From Clusia tigrina (lineage: Eukaryota > Arthropoda > Insecta > Diptera > Clusiidae), in assembly GCA_920105625.2 (NCBI GenBank), contig OV050032.1:133343897-133407896 (forward strand): a stretch of DNA of 64,000 bases, written 5' to 3'. A program made the position numbers and the translations under genes. Numbering within the stretch: position 1 is the first letter of the stretch; each line of letters begins with the position of its first letter. The notes under the pieces are model-generated. The model was not told the origin of the DNA. It ran no database searches and saw only the letters and a list, made by a program, of their open reading frames with translations. Positions 11,026 to 21,967 of this stretch are shown piece by piece.

Positions 11026-12434
11026 TTCTCCTTCGCTAGATTGAAGGCCGTCCTCGGTTTTCCTTAAAGTGTCCACTACAATTTTCAGGGACGATATCTG
11101 TTTCCTTTTGTTTGAATTTTGATACCTCTTGCGAATTGAAAATCCGATAACCAGAGCGATGATGGTGAGTACGCTGAACGCCGTAGGCCATACCATTAGC
11201 TTCCTTTCGACGTTGTTAATGTAGTGTAGGTTATCGAAGTTCAACCTCTGAAGATAGGGCAAACTCAAAATCTCCTGATGTCCGGTTATATTTAACATAG
11301 TCGATGCTGCAGAACCTGGGTGTCGTCGTATGATATTGTTTGTGTTTCTGAATTGAGACCCATTTATGTGAACTTCATCGGCAAATGTCAGCAGGAAGGT
11401 GCCATGAATAAGCTTGTCTGTTTCATTGCCTATCTTTACTGTAGCTGTTTCCTCATTTATTATGATGATACCATCGTCTACCACCTCTAATGGCACTAGG
11501 TGACTGGGACGGGTATTGTATTGTGCAATGCCTCCAGAATGTAGTTGTTGCGCACAAGTTGTGAAAGGTAGCTCTTTGCAAAACGTAGCGGTAAGTGTAG
11601 CAGTACAATTTCCAATTGGCACGATTTTATTTTCACAGTCCGCCACATTACCATATTCAGCAAAATGCAGTATGGTACCATTTCGCTGAACAGGGAACAG
11701 GGTTATCTTTTTACAAACAATGCTAGGATCAGGATACTTAATAATAAAGTGTATAAATTTATAATCTAACAGAACAGTGACAAATGAAACTTCCATTAAG
11801 TCTGCTATTGTTATACTGGTAGAGTGCTCCTTTAAAATTTGATTTAAATCTTCTGAATCAAGCATTGCCGCGTTTATAATTTGGATTTTTGCGAGTGTTA
11901 TTGATAACATTAACATTTCAAGTACTGAGATTACCATTCTATTTCTTGCTATTAATTTTCATAAAGGTGTCCTGTTTCGATTTGTTTTTCCTTTGCAAAT
12001 TTCATGATAATATTTATAGATTCTGTTATATTATTAATCTTTTCCTGAACTCTTGTGTTAATAACTGCCTGTCGGTTAATTGATTCATTAATCTCTTGTT
12101 GCCGAAATGTTAGTGCTTCAAAGTCGAACTTCAACTTTAAGAGCCGTTCCCAAAAAATTAAGACTCCGTGTCTGCCTATGGTGAATGGTTACAGTTTCTA
12201 GCAATGATGTAATATGACCTATATCGGATTCAAGAATTTTTTTCATATGGGACAGAGGGAATTGATTCATGAGTGATTTTGTCTCCTCGTCAATTTCCGA
12301 GTACATGGCTAAGTCTGATGAATGTCTTAGGAACTTAAATTCCTTCCAAATAACTGCATTTCCATCCATTAAGGGAATGTAGTCCGAATTCGAGTAGTCC
12401 ACAATCTTTCCAGTTGTTGCTGTTACAAAAAGTA
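11002..12434 (-). pseudogene. env: Errantivirus env (F-like fusion glycoprotein), broken
   Basis: Env lies after pol and overlaps its end. Recognisable parts are an N-terminal ectodomain piece (12,118-12,402) ending in a furin-like RQTR site followed by a hydrophobic SLNFLG segment, a heptad-rich piece (11,952-12,134), and a long C-terminal piece (11,002-11,937) with several Cys, N-glycosylation-type NxT/S sites, a transmembrane helix (about VLTIIALVIGF) and a short basic tail. This is the arrangement of insect errantivirus envelopes related to baculovirus F proteins. Frame changes near 12,120 and 11,945 mean no continuous product. Confidence 0.85.
11026..11037 (-). promoter_or_regulatory. 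Polypurine tract of the errantivirus
   Basis: In element orientation the purine-rich GCGAAGGAGAA lies immediately before the 3' LTR, where the plus-strand primer is expected. Confidence 0.65.
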
Positions 12435-13637
12435 AAACAAGTAAGATCCGAGCCCTAGAGAAAGATACAGAATAGGGTGAGTATTGAACGCTTTTTTTAA
12501 TCTTAAATTGTCCTTATGGACCTCCCTCCCCCTAATTAGGACCGTTGATCCCAGGTCGGCTTCCACTGTGACTTCTTCAAACAAAGGCGTTAATTTATTA
12601 CCAAGTCTTTTATTTAATTTCAAAAATACTTTGTCGCCTACTTGAAAAGTTCTGTCTCTTCTGTCGGTGTTATGTCCTTTTAACGAAAATAATTGAGCTT
12701 TAGCAATTTTGTTCCTTATCTCTGCTTCAAATTCCGGTGAAGATGAATGTATTATATCAATTGGTCTCCTGTCCACAACGGAGTGGACTGATTTGTTGTA
12801 TTCTATTGTTGCCTGTAGTATTATCTCAACTTTGTCGCTCAAGTGTTTTTCCAATTTTAGACATGTAGCAATTTCCGATAGTGTACTATGGAATCTTTCC
12901 ACTTGCCCGTTTGAACTGCTATGGAGAGGCGGAGACTTAATAATTCCTACGTCAAAGCGATTTTTCAAATGTGATTTAATTGTTCCTGAATTTAAAGATG
13001 GTTCATTATCGCAATATACGATCTTTGTGCGGGGGTAGAAATTCATGAGTTGTAAAACGCATGGCTCGATGTCAACTATGGTCCTAGAAGCAATAGGTTG
13101 AACAATTGCAAATTTCGAAAACTTATCGACACATGTTAGGAAATATTTGCTTTGAATTGAATAAATATCAATATGGAGAATCTCTCCAACTTGGTTAGGG
13201 ACGGGCGTTTTGCCAATACACTGTTTTTGTGGATGTCGATCATATTTGGCTTTGTTACAAATTCTACAGTTTGCGACAATTTCCCTTGTCAAACGAGTCA
13301 TTTTTGGGAAGAAATAATCTTGCAGAATTTCTTTTACGTTTTCCTGAACTGCTCTATGAGCTCTGCCATGTTCAGTGACTATTATTTCTCTTTGCTCATT
13401 TCTATCATGAACATCAATAACCAGCTTGTTCGAATGCCAAAATTTAGTTGATGGGAAGGTTTCGACCAATTTATTTTGGATAAATGCTAATGTTGGTAAG
13501 TCGCACTTGATTGCGTTGACAACGTCTTTATTAACTGCATCGCACACCCTTCCTATCAGGTTTTCCCTGTCAGTAAAGTATATGATATGTATCGTTTTTT
13601 GTCCGAACATAATTTTGATATTTCGTGAATCTACCAT
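12423..13637 (-). CDS. pol: Errantivirus integrase and C-terminal pol
   Basis: A 404-codon open stretch. It has the HHCC zinc domain (EHGRAHRAVQENVKEILQ ... ANCRICNKAKY), the catalytic triad in ILHIDIY, VYCDNEPSLNSG and NGQVERFHSTLSE, and a C-terminal domain with FQVGDKVFLKLNKR. It would insert element DNA into chromosomes. Upstream pol is separated by a stop at 13,857, so this is a surviving open part rather than an independent gene. Confidence 0.9.
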   Translation of the reverse strand: MVDSRNIKIMFGQKTIHIIYFTDRENLIGRVCDAVNKDVVNAIKCDLPTLAFIQNKLVETFPSTKFWHSNKLVIDVHDRNEQREIIVTEHGRAHRAVQENVKEILQDYFFPKMTRLTREIVANCRICNKAKYDRHPQKQCIGKTPVPNQVGEILHIDIYSIQSKYFLTCVDKFSKFAIVQPIASRTIVDIEPCVLQLMNFYPRTKIVYCDNEPSLNSGTIKSHLKNRFDVGIIKSPPLHSSSNGQVERFHSTLSEIATCLKLEKHLSDKVEIILQATIEYNKSVHSVVDRRPIDIIHSSSPEFEAEIRNKIAKAQLFSLKGHNTDRRDRTFQVGDKVFLKLNKRLGNKLTPLFEEVTVEADLGSTVLIRGREVHKDNLRLKKAFNTHPILYLSLGLGSYLFYFL

Positions 13638-13639
13638 GC

Positions 13640-15529
13640 CTTCGTCAATAATTATCTGATTTCGGTAACAATTTACTGGTTTGTCAGTCGACTCAATAGT
13701 GTATGTTAGCGAAAGTTCACTGTGTACAGTGGCCAGATCAGAGGGAGCATTTTCTTCCAGAGCGTGAACATTTTGTCTCGATAACGCATCGGCAACAACA
13801 TTTTCCTTCCCTGGCTTATAGAAAATTTTAGCGTTATGCTCGTCGATAAATGCTTTCCATCACTTTATTTTCGCGTTCGTATTTCTATCTAAAACCGCGA
13901 ATGTCAGTGGCTGGTGATCAGTGTAAATGTTCAAGTTCTTTACCCCATACAAATAGCTTCTTAGAGATTTTAGAGCCCATACTACGGCAAGTAGTTCACA
14001 CTCGTTTGTCGCGAAGTTTAACTCGTTATCCTTTAACGTTCTCGAAATCATTGCAATTGGCTTCTTATCTTGAGATAAGACTGCACCTAGGCCAGACGAT
14101 GAAGCGTCTGTCGTCAAGTCAAATGACTTCTGATAGTCGGGATATAGGAGCATGACGTCCTCTGAAACTAGGATATCTTTTAATTTTTGAAAAGCTGAAC
14201 ATTGTTTTTCGTCCAAATGAACAGATATTTTCTTTGATTGTCCCGCACTTACTTTTCCGTTGTCCCCCTTCAGCTCGTCCGTTAGTGGTTTAGCTATGGA
14301 CGCGAAATCCTTTATGAAACATCTATAGTAGCCCGCTAGGCCAAGGAATGATCTTAAATGGAACAACGTTGTAGGTTGCTCGAACTTTGCGATTGCTTCT
14401 GTTTTGCTGGGGTTGGTTGTGATACCCCCACGAGATACCACGAATCCAAGATACTCAACTTTTTCTTTAAAAAAGATAGACTTTTCCCGTGATACCCTCA
14501 TGTTTGCATTATACAGTCTGTCCAAAACCCCTGCGATGTGCTTTACATGATCTTCCATATTTTCCGAGAATATGATCACATCATCTACGTAAACGTAGCA
14601 TGATTTTCCGATCTGTTCCGGTAGCACATCGTCAATAGCTCGCTGAAAAATTCCTGGAGCGTTTTTAAGGCCAAAGGGAAGCCTGCAAAATTCATACTTC
14701 CCATTTCCTACGGAAAATGCTGTTTTTCCCTGTCTTTTTCTGCCAGGAGGATTTGATGAAATCCTGATTTCAGATCGAGGGTAGTGAAGTATTTTGCTTT
14801 TCCAAGATTTGAGAGGATAGCAACTATGTTCGGGATAGGGTACTTATCATCAACCGTTTTTGAATTTAATTTACGAAAGTCTATAACGAGGCGTTTCTTT
14901 CTGTTTCCGTGTTCGTCCGTTCCCTTTTTGTCTACTACCCATACCGGATTATTGTACGGTGATCTTGAAGGCCTAATAATATTATCTCTGAGCATACTAT
15001 TTACTTCACTATTTACAAAGTCTGAAACTCCTAATGGGTAGGGATATAATTTTGAATAAATGGTGTCCTCGTCTTCTGTTCGAATTGTGGCGATAATATT
15101 CGTGTTATACGGGAGTACCTCATTTGGGTCAGCAAATACAGATATTCTTTCCTTCAACATTTTTTTAAAATTTTTATCTATTTCTAGGGGGACTTCTATG
15201 TTTTCGATTTCCGTAAAATTTACACTTGCGCATTTTTTGAATTTAATTATTTCGGATCCAGATCGGGTATTTAAAGTTTTATTCTTAAAGTCTAAGGTGG
15301 CATTTACTCTATTTAATAGATCAAGCCCAATTATTCCATCAAAACTTGATAAATTTGGAAGCAAAAAGAATTCTGTTGTGACATCGAAAAGATGCAGAAG
15401 GCATTTTTCCTGAACGGGGTTAAAGCCATGAATTGACTTAACCAAAAATTTTTCTTTTACCGAGGTTACGTTTTTTAATTCTGGGATAGATTTTATGTAA
15501 TTTTTTGAAGCGCCTGTGTCTATGAGCAA
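13640..15529 (-). pseudogene. pol: Errantivirus protease, RT and RNase H
   Basis: Piece 14,708-15,529 starts with the retropepsin DTGASKNYI motif, a GIIGLDLL helix motif, and the first RT motifs (RLVIDFRKLN, FTTLDLKSGFHQI). The frame breaks near 14,705 before the SVGNGKYEF/PFGL region. Piece 13,860-14,627 resumes with the catalytic YVDD box (VYVDDVIIF), the thumb and RNase H (LTTDASSSGLGAVL, NECELLAVVWAL, IYTDHQPL). A stop at 13,857 cuts RNase H from the integrase side. Confidence 0.9.
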
Positions 15530-15544
15530 TTTAATTGTTCTACC

Positions 15545-16836
15545 TGATATCGTTCGCTCTACAAACGGCAGCAGGGCGCTTTGTCTAAAAAATTCACCTC
15601 TTGAAGCTGATTTTCATCGTCTACATCTGTTACCTCTGACTCAACAATATCCTGGTATTCTTCTTCCTCTTGATTTTCGAAATTGTTTGACTGTGAGATA
15701 TGATTTACTCTTTGTTGTTTCAGACCGGTATATCTAGCTGTGCCACTATTCGCCCTTTTTGAAGCCTGATTGGGATATGAAGGATAGGTATCATTACCAT
15801 TTTGGGTCGGTTGTCTGAACCGGGATGAATTGTCAATGTCCATTGGTTGGGGTGGTTCTTGTGTTACGTTTTGATTATTATCCCGTGTCTTTTGCTTAAA
15901 ATATAGGTTTTTCCCCGGTTGAGAAGTATTATTTTCGGAGGGCAAATGTTTTTGCAGTCTATGCTCGTTGCGGTGAGCCTTTTCCTCGATACTTCTTGCA
16001 AAATTATTCGCGAATTGAAAACGCTCATGATTTGACTCAACTATTGGGCTAAGGCCAAAGCTGATGGCAGATCTTTTGGTCGTGCCGAGAAAAGAACGTC
16101 GCTAAGAGCTTTTTTTGTTCCCGAGATGAATACTCGCAGTGCATCTGCTCTGTATTTTTCATTAAGAGAGGAAGCTATGGCAGAGTCATATGTCATTATT
16201 GTTTTATTTATTAAGAGCGTTAATTTCTTTTCTATTTCTTCATAGTATTGAATTATTGTCAAGCTTCCTTGACGAAGAATAGACAGCTCCTGCTCTATTA
16301 AGTAAATTGGCCGCTTATCAGCGTAAGTAAAATTAAGTCTATTAATAATTGCTTTGAAATGTAATGGTGTGTCATATGAAGACAGACCATATCGGCGGGG
16401 CCTTTGATTTTATTCCTAATTATACCCAAGGCTTGATAATGTTTGGAACTTCCCACATAATTTTCAAATATTTTATATGCGGTATGCGCAGCTTTCCGCC
16501 ATGAAACATATGTTTCTATTTTGCCCTCAAAATCAGGCAAAGATTTAACGATGTCTAGTGTTTCGTCACATTTTACGCCGAGAGTTATTACAGCGTCAGT
16601 AAAAACTTCCACCTCTGGCGCGGATACTAATGTTCTACGGAATTTATTTTCCATTTCTAGAAGCTTTTACTCGAATACTCTCGCCTGATTTTCAAGTGCA
16701 GAATTAACTGCGAACTCTAATAGATTTTTCATATCGGACTGATTAAATGACATTTTCGGATGAATTTCACTCGGTCTAAGTATAGTTTTCAAATCCGCCA
16801 CTAATTTATCAACTTCAATATCACTATCACTCATGA
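15545..16836 (-). pseudogene. gag: Errantivirus gag, broken
   Basis: The likely start is the ATG at 16,833-16,835 (MSDSDIEVDKLVADL). A stop near 16,670 is followed by open pieces 16,298-16,654, 16,041-16,262 and 15,559-15,945. The middle pieces show the helical capsid-like pattern (LIEQELSIL..., YYEEIEKKLTLLINK). The last piece is Gln/Asn- and Glu-rich with no zinc knuckle, as is usual for errantivirus gag, and runs into the protease frame. Frameshifts near 16,370 and 16,038. Confidence 0.8.
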
Positions 16837-17113
16837 AATGGATTTACGTTTAACTAGCCGTAATAAAAACTCGCAAAAATCAATTACAACTCGCACTGAA
16901 TTTATAATTTTATTTTCCTTTTCCTTTTTTTTTTTTAAATAAGCACTCTACTTACATTTTTCAAGGTTTTTCTTAGAAAGATTATTTGTTGCTGCTGCTG
17001 CTGTTTTTTCGTGTTGTTTTTCCACGTAGCACGTAGCCGTTGTTGCTGCTGCTGTGTTTTTGTAGTTGCGTGTGACTGCAACGATGTTGATTTGTTTGGG
17101 TGAGTGAGTTCTG

Positions 17114-17130
17114 CTCCACCGATGGGCGCC
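17114..17130 (-). promoter_or_regulatory. Errantivirus primer binding site (tRNA-Lys-like)
   Basis: Reading from the end of the 5' LTR, (T)GGCGCCCATCGGTGG resembles the complement of tRNA-Lys (TGGCGCCCAACGTGG) used by gypsy-type errantiviruses, with mismatches after the ninth base. Confidence 0.6.
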
Positions 17131-17443
17131 AGTTAATGTTTTGTACTTTTCTTGTGCGATGTCACGAAAATTAAGTACTAATTTATGGGTAAACCATTCA
17201 AGTTTATTGCTCAAAACAGACTAAAAACTAAAATACAAAATATTCTTATTATGAAGCTAGCCTTGACTTATAATCGCTGGGGCAGCACTTATGTTAAAGC
17301 GGATTGGGTTTCGGGTGTCGGCGTATGGAATGTTGGCGGCAGCATAATTGTGCCAAAGTTGCAAAAGTAGCTGAACATGCACCGTTGACTGTGAATTGCA
17401 TGATCACCGGGTCAGTGAACTATGCCTGGCCGTATGTGTTAAC
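17131..17443 (-). repeat. Errantivirus 5' LTR
   Basis: Partner of 10,714-11,025. It is followed on the plus strand by the TGTA duplication at 17,444. Confidence 0.92.
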
Positions 17444-17447
17444 TTGT

Positions 17448-17660
17448 ACATATACTCGTATACATGTATCGCATACATTCCGATTTATTGTTGACCTATA
17501 TACTCGTATGTGCATAATTATAAGAGCAATAAAAAGTGGTTTTTCGTATGCTTTTCCACTTAAAACAATTGTGTTTTTATTTAAGTCGGATTGCGGTAAG
17601 TATTGCCATAGTTTCATTGTCGATTTGATACACACGTAGACTTATCAATAGCGTCTCCAG
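17448..17660. other. Unclassified sequence flanking the errantivirus (right side)
   Basis: Contains an AATAAAAAG polyadenylation-like word at about 17,527. It ends with GTCTCCAG at 17,653-17,660, the reverse complement of the 8 bases at 21,960-21,967. Probably the other half of the insertion that begins at 10,241. Confidence 0.35.
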
Positions 17661-18685
17661 TAGGGTGGTTTTATCTCAAAGGGTAAAAAAAAATGTCAGA
17701 ATTTTGTGTTGCCAATTCGTTACAGTTAGATTGGATTTTATTCTTATGGTAGGAAAAGGAAGAATTTTGCAGATGTATTAAAATTTTTTAGATTTCTTTT
17801 ATATTAATACATTATTTACAAAATAAAAATTAACTTAAATTAATATAATTAAATTAATATCATTATAATATATAAAAAAAAACATACAGTTGCATAGAAG
17901 AACTTAGACGGCAAATAATTAACAAAAAAACTGAAAAGAAGTCCCAACTATTATTCACGAATGTAGGACAAGACAGATTATTTGATTTAAAGTATTTTCT
18001 ATATATGGATACACATCCAAAGGCAAGTTCACACGCACAAAGAAGCACGAAGCAGTAAGAAGTTTTTGCAAATTTTTATTAGTTTCCATAACTCAAGTCT
18101 GTACATCAAAGCAATTGAGTTGCCGGTTGTAGTATTTCGAATGGCGTTTGTGAATAAACATACGAGCAAGTCGACTTGGGTAAGTCGTGCACACATCATA
18201 TAGACATTTTTAGATGTAAATGTCAAATGTAATTGGCAAAAAGACGCACCTTATATTACAAATTCTTTTACTAAACATTATTTATCCTAATATAAATTTA
18301 AAATTTCTCGGATTTTTAAATACTTGAAATAATTTTTGATTATAATAATTTTCGATTATGAAGGGGTTTATTATGCGTTGGAACACAATTATGGTTGAAC
18401 TACATTTTTCCATATGAAATAAATGTTTATATATAGGTTATTGCATTATATACGGTTTTATTTACAAAACTTTGTAAATCAATGTATAAGAAGAACATAT
18501 GCACTTAATACTAGATATTGAAGTTCATAAAATTTACTTCAAACATGAACATATCATATACTATGTAAATGCGAAGAATCAGTGTTCATAGATACACAAC
18601 GTACGATGTGCAAACAACAATAGCCGTATGTGTGGCTGCAGGTGGACACATATTCACGACTGCTTCGTGAAATTGCCGATCAGAA
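17661..18685. other. AT-rich sequence beginning with a MITE-like end
   Basis: Starts TAGGGTGGTTTTA, identical to the end of the fold-back MITE at 21,968, then diverges. The remaining kilobase is AT-rich with no gene I can support. Confidence 0.4.
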
Positions 18686-18689
18686 TTCC

Positions 18690-18905
18690 AATGTGGTTGC
18701 CATAAACTTCAATATGTTGATTCTCACTCAAGAGAGCAATAAAACGTCTGTCTGTATATTGTTTTTGGCCTATGACTCGGTCGAGTGCACGCTGGAAAGT
18801 GGCTGGCGTGGAACACAGTCCAAACGGCATGAGTTTCTATTGGAATAGTACTCTCCCTGGCACTTTGAAGGCGATGTATTCTTTATTACAATATTTAAGG
18901 TAATT
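18690..18905 (-). pseudogene. Ty3/gypsy reverse transcriptase scrap
   Basis: The minus strand encodes FKVPGR..F followed by MPFGLCSTPATFQRALDRVI, the RT motif that precedes the catalytic box in many gypsy elements. It is a fragment of about 70 codons with an internal stop, of a different family from the gypsy copies elsewhere in the window. It abuts the 3' end of the I-clade fragment. Confidence 0.75.
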
Positions 18906-18940
18906 TATAATTATATTTGAAATACTTATGTTTAAGTTGT

Positions 18941-19706
18941 TTAGTAAGCTAGAGGGTTTATGTCTCCTAAGGGTTTTCGGTATATGTTAAAGTAGTTACA
19001 ATTATCTAGGATATGTTCAACATAGGGGTTTTTATCATTGCAGTATTTACAAATTTTATCTTCTTTGTCGATTAGATGATGATGAGTTAATTTGCAATGA
19101 CCAAGCCGGAGTCTAGTTAGTTTTATTAGGTTTGTTCTAGATAAGTTTTCGTTAGGAGATAATTTGAAATTGTCATATACTGTTGTCTTTCTTGAGTGGG
19201 CAACATGATACCATTTCGAAGTTCTATTATATAGCTTGAGTTGTTTAGAAATAAAATGATATTTGATATAAGTTTTTATGTCCGAGGTAAGGAGGTTCTC
19301 AGTTGTTGTTAAGGGTAGATTTAATGCATTCTTGGCTATTTTATCAGCAAATTCATTGCCTTCTATGGGGGCATAACCTGGTACCCAAAAGAGTTTAATT
19401 TTATTTTTATTTTTTATTAAAATATCTCTTATAGAATCAGTGTAGTAGTTTCTTTTATTTGGATATTGCCTTAATTGAAGAGAGGGCGTCAGTGCACAAA
19501 GCAAAATTTCCTTGCTTATCAACTAAGTATTTAGTGGCTTCGTGGATGGCAATAAGTTCTGCTGCAAAGATTGAGCTATAATTTGAGAGGTGGGCGTTTT
19601 TAATTACTTTATTGTCCTGGACGATACTATAACTAATTTTATTATCAATTTTTAACCCGTCAGTGTAGATAAATTTAAAGTTTCTCATCTTATCTTGTAT
19701 TTCCAA
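18941..19706 (-). pseudogene. RNase H and C-terminal domain of I-clade ORF2
   Basis: Piece 19,455-19,706 has FIYTDGLKID and FAAELIAIHEA, the first D and E motifs of RNase H with LCTDALSSIKAI as the next D. Piece 18,941-19,522 continues with KLFWVPGYAPIEGNEFADKIAKNA, the last His/Asp motif, and a C-terminal Cys/His group (CKYCNDKNPYVEHILDNC). A frameshift lies in the 19,455-19,522 overlap. RNase H is a feature of the I and related clades. Confidence 0.85.
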
Positions 19707-19790
19707 AAATTTTTGCCTGTATATTTCTTGTGGAGTATCGTTTTTGCTCCAACGGTGTAGATAAGTGTTTATTGTGTTTGCAGGAATTTT

Positions 19791-20108
19791 TCATTCAGGA
19801 AGCTGCAATCGTTTCCCTAATTTAATGTTAATTGAAATATCCAATTCTTTAGCTCTGAGGATACATTTGTTGAGAATCGAAGGAACCCGTTGATTTCGGT
19901 TTGATGTCATCAATTTAGCAGATAATACTGAGAGTGGTGACTGATCATATATTAGGATTGATTTGCAAAGCTTACTTATGATGTATTCGAAATTTAAATT
20001 TATTGGTGTCATTTTTGCTTCATAGAGAATATTATTAATAGGCGTCGTCCGATATGCCCCTAGAGCGATTCGTGTAGCAGAGTTAAGAATGGTGTTAAGT
20101 CTATTCAT
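19791..20108 (-). pseudogene. I-clade ORF2, RT-RNase H linker
   Basis: A 105-codon open stretch with the usual post-RT pattern: LNTILNSATRIALGAYRTTP and ILYEAKMTPI. A stop separates it from the RT end at about 20,168 and a frame change separates it from RNase H. Confidence 0.7.
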
Positions 20109-20168
20109 GGTTGATTTAGGAGATTGTCCAAAAAGGTAAACACTGTAATTTATTTTGGAGACTATTAA

Positions 20169-21967
20169 TCATTTAATAGCCGATATTAAAGAAACGGGGT
20201 TGCAATTGTATTTGTAGTTTGAAAGACATTTTATAATATTTAAGGTATTATTAAGCGTATATGTCAGTTGATTTATATGGGTTTCCCACCTATATTTTCT
20301 GTTAAAAATTACTCCTAATATTTTTAAGTTATCAACGTTTGGTATATTTGCAAAATTGCAGCGAACATTTGTCACGCAGTTTACCTTCCGACAAATGTGA
20401 ATATGCTTGCATTTCGTTAGATATAATTCTGCGTCAGAATATATACACCAGCCATTGATTTTGTTATGGATCTCGTTTAAGTCTATGTTGGTATTTTTGT
20501 TTTTGTTCATTTTTTTTATTAACATGAAGTCATCTGCGAAAGCCACAAAGTCCAGTTCCTTGTGAAGAGAGATTATATCGCTTAATTTGTTGTAGGCAAT
20601 AAGGAAGAGGATGACGGATAATGGGGAGCCTTGAGGAATGCCATTTTGTATAGGTAGCATTTGGGAAACCCTGCTGCCCACTCTAACTTTAATATTTCTG
20701 TTTGTCATGTAGTTTTGATGTAGTTGAATATTTTTATTTATCCAAAACTGTATGCACCCCGATTTTGTCAAACGCTTTGGCAAAATCAAGTGAAATTATG
20801 GAGAGATGGTTTTTGAAAAAGAGGGACTGTGTAATCTGATGGTCTAGATAGACTAGAGGGTCAGAAACAGATTTCCCTTTTCTAAATCCCATTTGGCGGC
20901 TATTTAGTAGTTTGTCACATGTGATAAACCACCACAGGCGGTTTGCCACAATTTTGTCAACCACCTTTGAACAACATGGATTTAATGAAATAGGACGGTA
21001 AGATTCAACTAAAGTTTTATCGCAATTTGGTTTAATAATTGGAATAATCAGGCTATTTTTATAGATTTGTGGGATGTATTTGTTAAAAATGTTGTTGTAG
21101 AAGGAAAGCAGTCGGCTTTTTACTGAAGGTGGAATATTTTGCATCATTTGGTAAGAAATTCTATCGATCCCTGGGGTTTTTCCTTTTAGTTTGCTCAGGG
21201 CCATGTTCAGTTCAATTAGGTTTATTTCTTCTTCAATATATAAGCTGGATCTGCTTGGGTTAAATGAATTTATCGCAGACAAAGAAAGTTTTTTTTGTTG
21301 TAAGCAGGTAGCTGGAAATTTTGTGTCGCAGGCTTCGTTGGACCAATATTTAGCAAATGTATTCGAGACTATTGATTTGTCGGTTATTGCTGGTTGATTA
21401 GGCTGTTGAAGTAAAATGCAATGAATTGTGGAATGAGCTTTATGCCCACACAATTTACGGATTGTTGCCCATACTTGACCAGGCGATGAGGATGGGTTGA
21501 TATTGGAGGTAAAATCATGGAATGCCTTTGATTTGGCTGTTTTGATTTCCCGTTTTAGAATTGCGTTGGATCTCTTAAACTTGATGATATTGTCAGCTGA
21601 GATGTTTCTCTTCAGTAAGTTCCATCTACGGTTCCTATCTTTTTTCAATTCTTCAAGTTTTGTGTTCCACCAAGGAACGGACTTTGTGGTTTTGAAATTA
21701 TTAGTTTGGGGGATTGTTTCATTAGCACTTTGTATGATAATTATTTGTAAGTTAGCAGCTTCTTTGTTAATATTAGGACTGATGGGCTTACTGGAGTTTA
21801 TTTTGTCTGCTAAAAAATAGTATTTTATCCAGTCTGATTTATTTAAATTGAAACGTGGCTTAAAGTCTGTATTACTTGGAAAAAGGGAAATAATTATGGG
21901 AAACTGGTCGCTACCACATAAGCTGGATTCAATATCCCATTTACTTTGTATGGCAAGGGCTGGAGAC
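20169..21967 (-). pseudogene. Reverse transcriptase of I-clade ORF2
   Basis: Piece 20,734-21,648 holds the RT N-terminus: LKGKTPGIDRISYQMM, ESYRPISLNPCCSKVVDKIV, RQMGFRKGKSVSDPL and LDFAKAFDKI. Piece 20,169-20,789 continues with GIPQGSPLSVILFLIAYNKL and the catalytic box as FADDFMLI. One frameshift lies between them near 20,760. Upstream of 21,648 the frame runs back to the endonuclease end with LCGSDQFPI at about 21,880. Confidence 0.88.

Larger units (their letters stand above)
10714..17443 (-). mobile_element. Errantivirus (gypsy-like endogenous retrovirus with env), inactivated
   Basis: A full-length minus-strand provirus of 6.7 kb: 5' LTR (17,131-17,443), primer site, gag, protease, RT, RNase H, integrase, env, polypurine tract, 3' LTR (10,714-11,025). 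LTRs begin and end with the AGTTAA/TTAACT-type inverted ends typical of the group. The LTRs differ at about six positions in 313, so the insertion is not recent. Lesions that I can see: a gag stop near 16,670, frameshifts near 16,370 and 16,038, an RT frameshift near 14,705, a stop at 13,857, and env frame changes near 12,120 and 11,945. Comparable elements are known from tephritids and Drosophila. Confidence 0.9.
18905..21967 (-). mobile_element. I-clade non-LTR retrotransposon, 3' part (RT and RNase H)
   Basis: Contains, in minus orientation, the end of the endonuclease, the RT, a linker and an RNase H domain. It is truncated at 21,967 within the endonuclease by the fold-back MITE. Style, base bias and clade match the ORF1/endonuclease fragment at 8.6-10.24 kb, and the two fragments abut almost exactly in the protein, see findings. 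Confidence 0.85.
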
